The notes beneath the pieces are model-generated. The model did not search any database, was not told the DNA's origin, and saw only the letters and a program-made list of their open reading frames with translations. 64,000 nucleotides of DNA from an uncultured Bacteroidia bacterium (GTDB taxonomy: Bacteria > Bacteroidota > Bacteroidia > NS11-12g > UBA9320). Positions 45,502 through 53,167 of the stretch are shown one piece after another. The position numbers were made by a program, and so were the translations under genes. The stretch lies in NCBI GenBank assembly GCA_943787465.1, contig CALSMN010000005.1, forward strand, positions 1-64,000. Reading direction: 5' to 3'. Numbering within the stretch: position 1 is the stretch's first letter; each line of letters begins with the position of its first letter.

Positions 45502-46129
45502 ACATATCATTAAAATAAATTCAGCATTGGATTCTCCTACTGTTGAAGGGGCTTTTGAATTGTCGGATAAGGATAAAATTGAGAAAATAGCGGCTCATTT
45601 CAAAGCTATTATGGAGACTTTGGGTCTAGACTTGAGCGATGATAGTCTAAAAGAAACACCAAAAAGAGTAGCTAAAATGTATGTGTCTGAAATTTTTAGT
45701 GGCCTAAATCCTAACAATAAGCCTGATGTGACATTATTTGAGAATAAATATGGATACAATCAAATGTTGGTTGAAAAAAATATTTCTGTTTATTCCATGT
45801 GTGAACATCATTTTGTACCCATAATTGGGAAAGCTCACGTAGCATATATTGCCAATGGTAAAGTTATTGGATTGAGTAAGATTCATAGAATGGTGAAGTA
45901 TTTTTCCCAACGACCGCAAGTTCAAGAAAGATTGACTAAACAAATAATGGAAAATTTAAAAGAAACATTAGGTATTGAAGATGCTGCAGTTGTAATTGAT
46001 GCCAGACATATGTGTGTAGAATGCAGAGGGGTTGAGGATGTTACCTCAAATACGATTACATCTGCAATATCTGGTCAGTTTACAAAGGATACAACTCGAT
46101 CTGAGTTTTTGAGGTTTATTGGAATGTAA
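45491..46129 (+). CDS. folE: GTP cyclohydrolase I
   Basis: A 212-residue FolE1 that opens GTP to dihydroneopterin triphosphate, the entry to folate, biopterin and queuosine. The Zn ligands are in YSMCEHHFVP and ARHMCVECRGVED, and KVIGLSKIHRMVKYFSQRPQVQERL is the conserved core. It overlaps the PTPS/QueD gene and is followed 9 bp later by the lolD-like gene. Confidence 0.97.
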   Translation: MENKHIIKINSALDSPTVEGAFELSDKDKIEKIAAHFKAIMETLGLDLSDDSLKETPKRVAKMYVSEIFSGLNPNNKPDVTLFENKYGYNQMLVEKNISVYSMCEHHFVPIIGKAHVAYIANGKVIGLSKIHRMVKYFSQRPQVQERLTKQIMENLKETLGIEDAAVVIDARHMCVECRGVEDVTSNTITSAISGQFTKDTTRSEFLRFIGM

Positions 46130-46138
46130 AAAAAAACT

Positions 46139-46810
46139 ATGATATCTGGTGAAAATATAAGTAAATTTTATGGAGAGCTACAAGTTCTAAAATCGGTCAA
46201 CATTTTAATTAAAAATAAGGAAATTGTAAGTATTACTGGACCTAGTGGTGCAGGTAAATCTACTCTTCTTCAATTATTGGGAACATTAGATGAGCCCAAT
46301 GAAGGGGTTGTTAAGTATGATGAAATAGATATCAGTGGCTACAATTCAAACCAGATGGCTAACTTTAGAAATAATACGATTGGTTTTATTTTTCAATTTC
46401 ATCATTTACTACCTGAATTTTCTGCATTAGAAAATGTTTGCATGCCTGCTTTAATAAGAGGAGAGAAAAAAAATGATGCCATTCAAAAAGCCACGGATTT
46501 ATTAACAAAACTAGATTTAAAGAATAGAATTCATCATAAACCCAATGAATTATCAGGAGGAGAACAACAACGTGTAGCTGTTGCTAGAGCTTTGATAAAT
46601 AATCCTAAGGTAATTTTTGCTGATGAACCTAGCGGAAATTTAGATACTGAAAATGCCAATGAATTGCATCGCCTATTTGTTCAATTAAGGGATGAATTAG
46701 GACAAACATTTGTTATAGTCACTCATAATAATGAGTTGGCGTCAATGGCTGACCGTATTTTGGAAATGAAAGATGGCAAAATTATAAACAGTATAACATC
46801 AAATGCCTAA
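46139..46810 (+). CDS. lolD: LolD-type ABC transporter ATPase
   Basis: A 223-residue ATP-binding protein of the LolD/MacB family. Walker A GPSGAGKST (about residue 37), Q-loop FQFHHLLPEFSALENV, signature LSGGEQQRVAVARAL (about residue 141), Walker B VIFADEPSG and switch His VTHNNE. In LolCDE the ATPase powers lipoprotein release to LolA. No permease gene is nearby, so the partner is encoded elsewhere. The name rests on motif similarity, not on context. Confidence 0.88.
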   Translation: MISGENISKFYGELQVLKSVNILIKNKEIVSITGPSGAGKSTLLQLLGTLDEPNEGVVKYDEIDISGYNSNQMANFRNNTIGFIFQFHHLLPEFSALENVCMPALIRGEKKNDAIQKATDLLTKLDLKNRIHHKPNELSGGEQQRVAVARALINNPKVIFADEPSGNLDTENANELHRLFVQLRDELGQTFVIVTHNNELASMADRILEMKDGKIINSITSNA

Positions 46811-46829
46811 CCCTTCACGAAGTTTATTC

Positions 46830-46837
46830 TAAATTTG
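46830..46837 (+). promoter_or_regulatory. -7 box directly before the RRM gene
   Basis: TAAATTTG, a full -7 match, ending 5 nt before the ATG at 46843. No clear -33 TTG. It implies a leaderless mRNA. Confidence 0.5.
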
Positions 46838-46842
46838 TACTT

Positions 46843-47103
46843 ATGAATCTTATTGTAAAAAACTTGCCTACATCATACAATGCGCACTATCTAGAAATGC
46901 TATTTGAAAAATATGGAGAAGTTAGTTATGCTAAAGTGATTTATGATCGCGTAACTAAAGAACCAACTGGTACTGGATTTGTTGAATTCGCAAAAGAAAA
47001 AGATGGGGAAAAAGCAATTGAAGAGATGCATGGTAAAGAATTTCATGGCAAACAACTTGTTGTAGAGAAAGCACGACCCAGAAAGGTAAATATTTGGAGT
47101 TAA
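46843..47103 (+). CDS. RRM-domain RNA-binding protein
   Basis: An 86-residue single RNA-recognition motif: RNP2 is LIVKNLP (residues 2-8) and RNP1 is GTGFVEFA (about residues 46-53). Small RRM proteins are common in Bacteroidota and are thought to act as RNA chaperones or regulators in a group that mostly lacks Hfq. It is followed by a strong terminator. Its own -7 box abuts the start codon. Confidence 0.93.
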   Translation: MNLIVKNLPTSYNAHYLEMLFEKYGEVSYAKVIYDRVTKEPTGTGFVEFAKEKDGEKAIEEMHGKEFHGKQLVVEKARPRKVNIWS

Positions 47104-47122
47104 TTTGTTTAAAAATGTAAAT

Positions 47123-47155
47123 AAAAAAGGAGCATGCTAGCATGCTCCTTTTTTT
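47123..47155. terminator. Bidirectional intrinsic terminator
   Basis: A perfect palindrome AAGGAGCATGCT/AGCATGCTCCTT (47127-47150) flanked by A run and T run. It can end the RRM transcript on + and the universal stress protein transcript on -. Confidence 0.9.
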
Positions 47156-47172
47156 GTATTCATAAAAAAAAT

Positions 47173-48075
47173 CTAGTAAAAACCAGAACCACCGGTAGTC
47201 TTTGCACCTGTTGCCTTTGGGTTTATACACATTACAGGTGTTCTTTGCGAACTATTGACGATCTGCTCAGCGTATGAACCAACAAATAGATCTGCTAGTT
47301 TACCCGTTTCTGATTTTGTCATAATCATGATTAAATCGGCATTAATTTCTTCAGCATATTTAATAGTGTCTTTACCCAAATGATCTGGATAAGATCGATC
47401 ATCTAAGAGATGCGATTCATATTTTACGCCATTTTTTTCAAAAATAGATTCTGCTTGATGTAAATTAGCTTTGACTTTCTTTTCAATCAATTCATCTTTT
47501 TCAAGTTCCATGAGAATATGGATAGTAGAATTATACTTTATTCCCATTTTGACAGCCCAGTCAATTTTTTGTTTACTCGTTTTTGTTAAATCAATGGGTA
47601 ATACGATTTTATCAAATCTAGGTTCCGTTTTTTTCTCCTTAACAGCTATTACAGGGATAGTAGAACTTTTTATCACGCGACTTGTGGTGCTTCCAGTAAA
47701 TTGTTCAATTCCATTTGCACCATTGGTACCCATTACAATGGTATCGCATTTACTATCCATAGCAATTTTATTGATAACTTTAAATGGTTTTCCTTCTGAT
47801 ACTAGAGTATTTACAGAAACTTTAGGCCATTTTTCCAAAATTTCTGTCTTAATATCTTCTAATTTTTTACGAACCTTATCTCTCAAAAGAGCAACTTCAC
47901 TGTCGTTAATAAATAGACTAGATAAAGTACTTTTGCTTATTACATGAAGTAATGTAATTTCACTATCAAATAAGTTAGCCATTTCGACTGCATAATATAC
48001 CGCATTAATCGAAGAATCAGAAAAATCCATAGGCACCAAGATGATGTGATCTTTAGGTGTTTTTATATCTATCAT
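47173..48075 (-). CDS. Universal stress protein, tandem Usp domains
   Basis: Starts at the ATG at 48075 (MIDIKTPKDHIILVPMDFSD); the longer track ORF would run across the promoter. About 300 residues with two Usp domains: the first ends in TIVMGTNGANGIEQFTGSTTSRVI, a typical ATP-binding GxxG(9x)G(S/T) motif, and the second (about 150-290) ends in DLIMIMTKSETGKLADLFVGSYAEQIV. Tandem UspA proteins are cytosolic ATP-binding stress-survival proteins. A full promoter is upstream, divergent to the nucleoside phosphorylase gene. Confidence 0.9.
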   Translation of the reverse strand: MIDIKTPKDHIILVPMDFSDSSINAVYYAVEMANLFDSEITLLHVISKSTLSSLFINDSEVALLRDKVRKKLEDIKTEILEKWPKVSVNTLVSEGKPFKVINKIAMDSKCDTIVMGTNGANGIEQFTGSTTSRVIKSSTIPVIAVKEKKTEPRFDKIVLPIDLTKTSKQKIDWAVKMGIKYNSTIHILMELEKDELIEKKVKANLHQAESIFEKNGVKYESHLLDDRSYPDHLGKDTIKYAEEINADLIMIMTKSETGKLADLFVGSYAEQIVNSSQRTPVMCINPKATGAKTTGGSGFY

Positions 48076-48095
48076 AAAATTTGTTAAACTTGCTG

Positions 48096-48126
48096 CAAAG
48101 ATAAACACCTTTTTACCTTGAAACAA
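48096..48126 (-). promoter_or_regulatory. Promoter of the universal stress protein gene
   Basis: Minus strand TTG (48126-48124), 20-nt spacer, TATCTTTG (48103-48096): both elements match, 20 nt before the ATG at 48075. The -33 part lies in the first codons of the divergent nucleoside phosphorylase. Confidence 0.7.
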
Positions 48127-48939
48127 TTCACAAATAGCGATATTATCCTTAATAAAAATGGTTCTATATACCACTTAGGATTAAAACCCGATCAAATTTA
48201 TCCAACGATCATCACAGTTGGAGATCCCGAAAGGGTTGATGATGTGTCTAAATACTTCGATTCTATTGATTATATGACTTCTAAAAGAGAATTTAAATCA
48301 GTTGGTGGACGTATTGGAAATAAATCAATGATGGTTCTATCAACAGGAATAGGGACAGACAACATAGATATTGTTCTCAACGAACTAGCTCTATTGGTTA
48401 ATTATGATTTGGCAACAGGGCAACCTCTAGCTAAACCTAAATCTTTGAATATTATTCGACTTGGCACATCTGGTAGCGTAAATCCAAATATAGAATTGAA
48501 TTCTACCGTTTATTCAAGATATGCTATTGCCTCTGATAGTTTATTTGATTTTTACAATCATTCTTTTGATACAATTTCCTATTTGGATAAAAATCTACCT
48601 GTTATCGGTTGTAGTCAAAAACTAGAAAAACAATTTTATGATTATCAACCCAGTATCACGTTAACGGCTTGTGGTTTTTATGGTCCTCAATTTAGATCAT
48701 CTAATCTAACTGCTAAATATTCGCTTGCAGATATGGGTGAGATTACCTATCAGGGAAATAAGGTTGGAAATATAGAAATGGAAACATCTGCTATTTATGG
48801 ATTATCTGGTCTTCTAGGTTTTGATTCAATTTCAATAAATGCTATTTTGGCCAATCGATTAACGGGTGAATTTAGTTTAGAACCCCATAAAATTATTGAT
48901 AAAATGATAAAAAATGCTTTGGAAACCCTATGTCTATAG
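48118..48939 (+). CDS. Nucleoside phosphorylase (uridine phosphorylase-like)
   Basis: A 273-residue PNP/UDP family enzyme: GDPERVDDVSKYF binds phosphate, TGIGTDNIDIVLNEL and RLGTSGSVN belong to the core, and NIEMETSAIYGL carries the ribose-binding Met-Glu. It cleaves a nucleoside with phosphate in salvage. The start is a TTG matching the expected N-terminus (DIILNKNGSIYHLGL); no ATG is in frame nearby. The next gene overlaps by 10 bp. Confidence 0.88.
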   Translation: MKQFTNSDIILNKNGSIYHLGLKPDQIYPTIITVGDPERVDDVSKYFDSIDYMTSKREFKSVGGRIGNKSMMVLSTGIGTDNIDIVLNELALLVNYDLATGQPLAKPKSLNIIRLGTSGSVNPNIELNSTVYSRYAIASDSLFDFYNHSFDTISYLDKNLPVIGCSQKLEKQFYDYQPSITLTACGFYGPQFRSSNLTAKYSLADMGEITYQGNKVGNIEMETSAIYGLSGLLGFDSISINAILANRLTGEFSLEPHKIIDKMIKNALETLCL

Positions 48940-50036
48940 AAGTTATTCAAATAATTACAAAAAAACAAATTAGTGCTTGGCATCAGTTTAGTAGGGATTT
49001 ATATAGGAGAGATAAATTTTTTATTTCACACATTGATCAGGATATAGAATCTATTTTTACGCCCTCTAAAAATTCAGCTTTTGATTCGGGTGATGCTCAA
49101 CGTTGGTTAGCTGTTAAGTCTGGCAAATATGTTGGTAGAATAGCTGCTTTTTTTTCACATAAGACTAAACAATCAGGGCTTGGTTTCTTTGATTGTGAAA
49201 ACAATCAAGATGTAGCCAATAGCCTCTTTGATACCGGAATTAATTGGCTTAAAGAAAGAGGATTTGAAAGGGTAGAGGCACCGATTAATTTTGGAGAAAG
49301 GGATAAATATTGGGGTTTGCTTGTGAAGGGTTTCGATTCACCATCGTATCAAGAGAATTATAATTTTCCGTACTATCAACATCTTTATGAAACATATGGT
49401 TTTAGAGTATGCATTGAACAAACAACAAGTATTGGAAATCCTAATCTATTTGACATATCTAAATATGAACGTTTTTGTAATCGATTGAAGATTAATAATC
49501 AGTACAGAGTGGAGCATTATTCTCATAATAATTCTGAAAAATATGTTAGCGATTTTGTAACCATTTACAATGATGCCTGGCAACATCATGCTCATTTTGT
49601 CCCATTTACAGTAGAACGTATTCGTGTTTTGTTTAAAGAAATGAAATTAATCATACGAGAGGAATATTTAGTTTTTCTATACAATGGCGATATTCCGATT
49701 GGATTTTACTTAAGTATTATTGAATTGAATCAATTATTTAAACATGTCAATGGAAATATGAATTGGTGGGGAAAATTAAAATTTTACTATCATTTAAAGA
49801 CTCAGAAAATAACTAAAATAAGAGGGATTATCTTTGGTGTAACACAAGCATATCAAAATAAAGGACTATATGCTTTAATGATTATGGATGTATACAATTC
49901 CATGATGAATGACCCTCATATACATAGCTCAGAACTAGCATGGATAGGTGATTTTAATCCTAAAATGCATGCATTATTTAAAAATTTAAATGCCATACCA
50001 TCTAAAGTCCATTATACCTACGAAAAACTTTTATAA
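48930..50036 (+). CDS. GNAT-fold protein of unknown substrate
   Basis: A 368-residue protein with a GNAT-like acyltransferase arrangement: FERVEAPINFGERDKYWGLLVKGFDSP and YNFPYYQHLYETYGF in the first half, and YLVFLYNGDIPIGFYLS plus IIFGVTQAYQNKGLYALMIMDVY in the second, the latter like the acetyl-CoA loop (Q..GL). It is a conserved Bacteroidota family without assigned substrate. It overlaps the nucleoside phosphorylase, so co-transcription is likely. Confidence 0.75.
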   Translation: MSIEVIQIITKKQISAWHQFSRDLYRRDKFFISHIDQDIESIFTPSKNSAFDSGDAQRWLAVKSGKYVGRIAAFFSHKTKQSGLGFFDCENNQDVANSLFDTGINWLKERGFERVEAPINFGERDKYWGLLVKGFDSPSYQENYNFPYYQHLYETYGFRVCIEQTTSIGNPNLFDISKYERFCNRLKINNQYRVEHYSHNNSEKYVSDFVTIYNDAWQHHAHFVPFTVERIRVLFKEMKLIIREEYLVFLYNGDIPIGFYLSIIELNQLFKHVNGNMNWWGKLKFYYHLKTQKITKIRGIIFGVTQAYQNKGLYALMIMDVYNSMMNDPHIHSSELAWIGDFNPKMHALFKNLNAIPSKVHYTYEKLL

Positions 50037-50041
50037 TAATG

Positions 50042-50072
50042 TTTGTGTTAGATTTATAAAATTTTACATTTG
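50042..50072 (+). promoter_or_regulatory. Promoter of tRNA-Lys
   Basis: TTTG (50042-50045), 19-nt spacer, TACATTTG (50065-50072): the best full match in the window, 19 nt before the tRNA. Confidence 0.8.
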
Positions 50073-50091
50073 CAGCCGCGAAAGCGGAAAT

Positions 50092-50167
50092 GATTCCTTA
50101 GCTCAGCTGGTAGAGCATTACACTTTTAATGTAGTGGTCCTGGGTTCGAGTCCCAGAGGGATCACCA
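50092..50167 (+). tRNA. tRNA-Lys(TTT)
   Basis: Acceptor GATTCCT/AGGGATC (one G-U), D-arm GCTCAGCTGGTAGAGC, anticodon stem TTACA/TGTAG with loop CTTTTAA (anticodon TTT), T-arm CTGGGTTCGAGTCCCAG, and an encoded CCA end. A terminator follows 3 nt later. Confidence 0.97.
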
Positions 50168-50169
50168 TT

Positions 50170-50200
50170 AAAGCCTTTTCAGCAATTGAAAGGGCTTTTT
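50170..50200 (+). terminator. Terminator of tRNA-Lys
   Basis: Stem AAAGCCTTTTC / GAAAGGGCTTT with one G-U pair, 7-nt loop and T run, directly behind the tRNA. Confidence 0.85.
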
Positions 50201-50227
50201 AGTTCTTAGATAAAGTTTATTAGATTC

Positions 50228-50313
50228 ATTCCTTTTGTCCAATATGCTTTTGAGGTTCAATTGGATAGTTCGCCACGGCGAATCGGCTCGTTGGGTATGA
50301 GTTTAAAAGGAAT
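50228..50313 (+). other. Cloverleaf-like structured element between two tRNAs
   Basis: Four nested inverted repeats form a cloverleaf: closing stem ATTCCTTTT/AAAAGGAAT (9 bp, perfect), arm TCCAAT/ATTGGA (6 bp, 16-nt loop), arm TTCGC/GCGAA (5 bp, CACG loop), and arm CTCG/TGAG (one G-U, 7-nt loop). The segment GTTCAATTGGATAG is nearly identical to the D-arm of the neighbouring tRNA-Arg (GTTCAACTGGATAG). It is not a functional tRNA: the middle loop has four bases and there is no TTCGA T-loop. It may be a decayed tRNA-Arg copy or a separate structured RNA or processing signal. Confidence 0.5.
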
Positions 50314-50314
50314 T

Positions 50315-50391
50315 GCACTCGTAGTTCAACTGGATAGAATATCGGATTTCGGCTCCGAGGGTTAGGGGTTCGAATCCTCTCGAGTGCACCA
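50315..50391 (+). tRNA. tRNA-Arg(TCG)
   Basis: Acceptor GCACTCG/CGAGTGC, D-arm GTTCAACTGGATAGAAT, anticodon stem TCGGA/TCCGA with loop TTTCGGC (anticodon TCG), T-arm with TTCGAAT, CCA encoded. It starts one base after the cloverleaf element and is followed by a strong terminator. No separate promoter is obvious. Confidence 0.95.
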
Positions 50392-50396
50392 GTAAT

Positions 50397-50435
50397 AAAA
50401 GCACATTTAACACTTGGTTAAATGTGCTTTTATTT
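50397..50435 (+). terminator. Terminator of tRNA-Arg
   Basis: A perfect 14-bp stem AAAAGCACATTTAA / TTAAATGTGCTTTT with a 7-nt loop and T-rich tail. The following 165 bp up to the acyl-CoA synthetase start show nothing else recognisable. Confidence 0.9.
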
Positions 50436-50602
50436 TTATACGTTTTTTAATTAAGTCTATTTCATAATTTTACTATGCTTCACAATTTTTAGTCAGGATT
50501 TAGACTTAGTTGGAGATAGATGTGTTCCTATACGGGCATATTAAATTATTACTTTTTAATGTTCAATTTTTTTTTTTACGCTTTCCATGTATTTTTACGG
50601 CA

Positions 50603-52269
50603 ATGTCAGAACAATACAATTGGTTTAAAAGCTACCCTGAATTTGTCCCACAAACGGTAGATGAAAATAAATATGCATCACTAGCTCATGTTTTTGAAGA
50701 TGTAGTTGCAACATTTGGTGATCAAGTGGCCTTTCAAAATATGGATGTCACTCTTACATTCTAACTCAATTAAAGCTGAAGTAGATGCATTTGCTTGGTA
50801 CCTTCAAAATAAAACGAACCTTGAAGCAGGAGATCGAGTAGCTATTCAAATGCCCAATCTTCTTCAGTTCCCTGTTGCCATGTTTGCTGTAATTAAGTGT
50901 GGTTTTGTTGCTGTAAATACCAATCCGCTATATACGCCTGAGGAAATGAAGCATCAATATAAAGATAGTGGGGCCAAAGCTGTATCATTTCTAGAAAACT
51001 TTGCATTTAATTATGAGAATATAGTTGAAGACACTCATGTAGAAACAGTTATAGTAACTCGAATTGGGGATATGCTTGGTGGTCTCAAAGGAACATTCGT
51101 CAATACTGTGGTGAAACATATTAAAAAAATGGTGCCCACCTATTCACTTGCCTCAATGCAGTATCATTCAAAGTCTACTTGACAAGGAAAAGGGTAAAGT
51201 TCCAAAAGTAGCTAGATACTACGGCACACAGATGTAGCCTTCCTACAATATACTGGCGGTACTACTGGAGTATGCAAAGGTGCTATGCTAACTCACGGAA
51301 ATATTTGTAGCCAATTATCCCAAGTAGATGGATGGTTAACAGGACTATTCACACCGGGAGAACCTGTAGTTATTACAGCGTTACCTTTGTACCATATTTT
51401 TGCTTTAACGGCTAATTGTCTTGCTTTTTTTAACTATGGATCACGAAATGTTCTCATTACTAATCCTAGAGATATGAAAGCGTTTTTGAAAGACCTAAAG
51501 AAAAATCCATTTTCCCTCATTACTGGAGTGAATACCCTTTTTAATGGATTATTAAATCAACCAACTTTCAAGGATATTGATTTTTCAAAATTAAAAATAG
51601 CACTTAGGGGGCGGTATGGCTGTACAAGATGCAGTAGCAACTCAAATGGCAAGAAGTTACAGGATCTCCACTATTAGAGGCCTATGGTTTATCAGAAACT
51701 TCACCTGCAGCGCACCATAAATCCAACAGATGGCACACATCGCATGGGTACTATTGGTTTACCTATCCCTAACACTGTTATCAAAATATTTGATGATCAA
51801 AGAAATGAGGTTCCAGTAGGAGAACGTGGAGAAATTGGTATTAAAGGCCCTCAAGTCATGGCTGGTTATTGGAATAGACCCGATGCTACTCAGGAGGTAA
51901 TGCACGGTGATTATTTCTTGATCCGGAGATATTGGTATTATGGATGAAGATGGTTTCTTTCGGATTGTAGACCGAAAGAAAGAAATGGTATGTGTTTCTG
52001 GCTTTAATGTATATCCAAGTGAGGTGGAAGCTGTAATTTCAGGTCATCCCAAAGTTCTAGAGGTAGGTGTTCGAAGTGAACCTCACCCTAAAACTACAGA
52101 GTGTGTCATGGCATTTATAGTAAAGAAAGAGGATAGTCTAACTGAAGAAGAAATACTATCTTTTTGTAAAGACAAGCTAACCAATTATAAATTACCTAAA
52201 ATCATTGTTTTTAGAGATGAATTACCAAAATCTAATGTAGGTAAAATACTTCGAAGAAAATTAGTTTAG
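50603..52269 (+). pseudogene. fadD: Long-chain acyl-CoA synthetase broken by about seven frameshifts
   Basis: Five ORF-track fragments are one FadD-type AMP-forming ligase read in changing frames. In order: MSEQYNWFKSYPEF start (ATG 50603), AWYLQNKTNLEAGDRVAIQMPN, FLQYTGGTTGVCKGAM (AMP-binding P-loop), [75 protein letters not shown] and [15 protein letters not shown] (catalytic Lys). Frame changes fall near 50762, 51150, 51225, 51606, 51646, 51716 and 51920; six fit one extra base each. All key motifs survive, so the damage is recent or is a sequence/assembly error. Intact, it would activate fatty acids for beta-oxidation. Confidence 0.9.
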
Positions 52270-52270
52270 A

Positions 52271-53110
52271 TTACTGATTCCCAAGAATTAATGGTAAACC
52301 ATCTTGACCACTTCCTACCACAACCACTTTTGTATTGTTAGATTTTGCTAGTTCAAGTGTAGCATCTATTCCTTTTTCCTTTAGTATTTTGTCTGTGAGT
52401 GACGCACTTAAAATGGTATTTGCAACGGCTTTTCCCTCTGCATCAATCTTTTGACGTTCAGCTTCTTTCTTAGCTTTAACTAGTCGAAATTCATATTCTA
52501 ATGCTTCTTGTTCTTGTCTTAATTTACGTTCAATAGCATCTTTAATGGTAGTTGGAAGTGTAACATCTCTGACGAGTATCTCGTTGAGTTGTAAATGTTG
52601 TTTTTCAACTATTCGTTTTGCTTCCTCATAAATTTCATTTTGAATGGCATCACGCTTACTACTGTACAATTGCTCTGGAGTATAACGTCCTACAACACTC
52701 CTTGCAGCTGATCGAATTGTGGGTAGTAGAACACGTTGTATATAATCTTCTCCTTTCTGTTGATGGAGCTTTCCTAGATTTTCATATTGCGGTTGAAACC
52801 ATGCAGAGGCATCTAATTTTATTTCTAAACCATTACTCGATAAAACAGACATTTGTTCAAATACTTCTTGCTGGCGTACCTCATAGATAATCATCTTGTT
52901 CCATGGGGCTATGATATGAAAGCCTTCACCGAATGTCTGATCTGTCACTACACCATTGCTAAATGTTTTGTATAAAACACCTGCTTGACCAGACCGAATA
53001 GTAGTGGACGATTTAGCTAAGATAATGATGATAAAAAAAACACCTGCTATCCAACCTATTTTAGATAATGAAAGATTGGGAGTTGAATTTCTGTTATTTG
53101 ATGATTGCAT
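52271..53110 (-). CDS. Prohibitin/SPFH-domain membrane protein
   Basis: A 279-residue prohibitin-like protein: one N-terminal TM (IGWIAGVFFIIIILA, about 17-31), SPFH domain (RSGQAGVLYKTFSNGVV ... FHIIAPWNKMIIYEVRQQE), then a helical stretch at about 170-240 (QEQEALEYEFRLVKAKKEAERQKIDAEG), which forms the ring coiled coil. Bacterial prohibitins organise membrane domains and modulate membrane proteases. Convergent with the broken acyl-CoA synthetase, with one base between stops. Confidence 0.93.
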   Translation of the reverse strand: MQSSNNRNSTPNLSLSKIGWIAGVFFIIIILAKSSTTIRSGQAGVLYKTFSNGVVTDQTFGEGFHIIAPWNKMIIYEVRQQEVFEQMSVLSSNGLEIKLDASAWFQPQYENLGKLHQQKGEDYIQRVLLPTIRSAARSVVGRYTPEQLYSSKRDAIQNEIYEEAKRIVEKQHLQLNEILVRDVTLPTTIKDAIERKLRQEQEALEYEFRLVKAKKEAERQKIDAEGKAVANTILSASLTDKILKEKGIDATLELAKSNNTKVVVVGSGQDGLPLILGNQ

Positions 53111-53167
53111 ATATATATAAAATTTTGTTCGAATGTAGGTGATACACGTTCGATATGAGTATTTTTT

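Noticed and set aside
50762-50764. Programmed +1 frameshift at TTC-TAA-C, like the prfB site, as a functional control in the acyl-CoA synthetase
   Set aside because: Most of the other shifts in the gene are not at stop codons and no common slippery sequence is shared, so a programmed mechanism is not supported.
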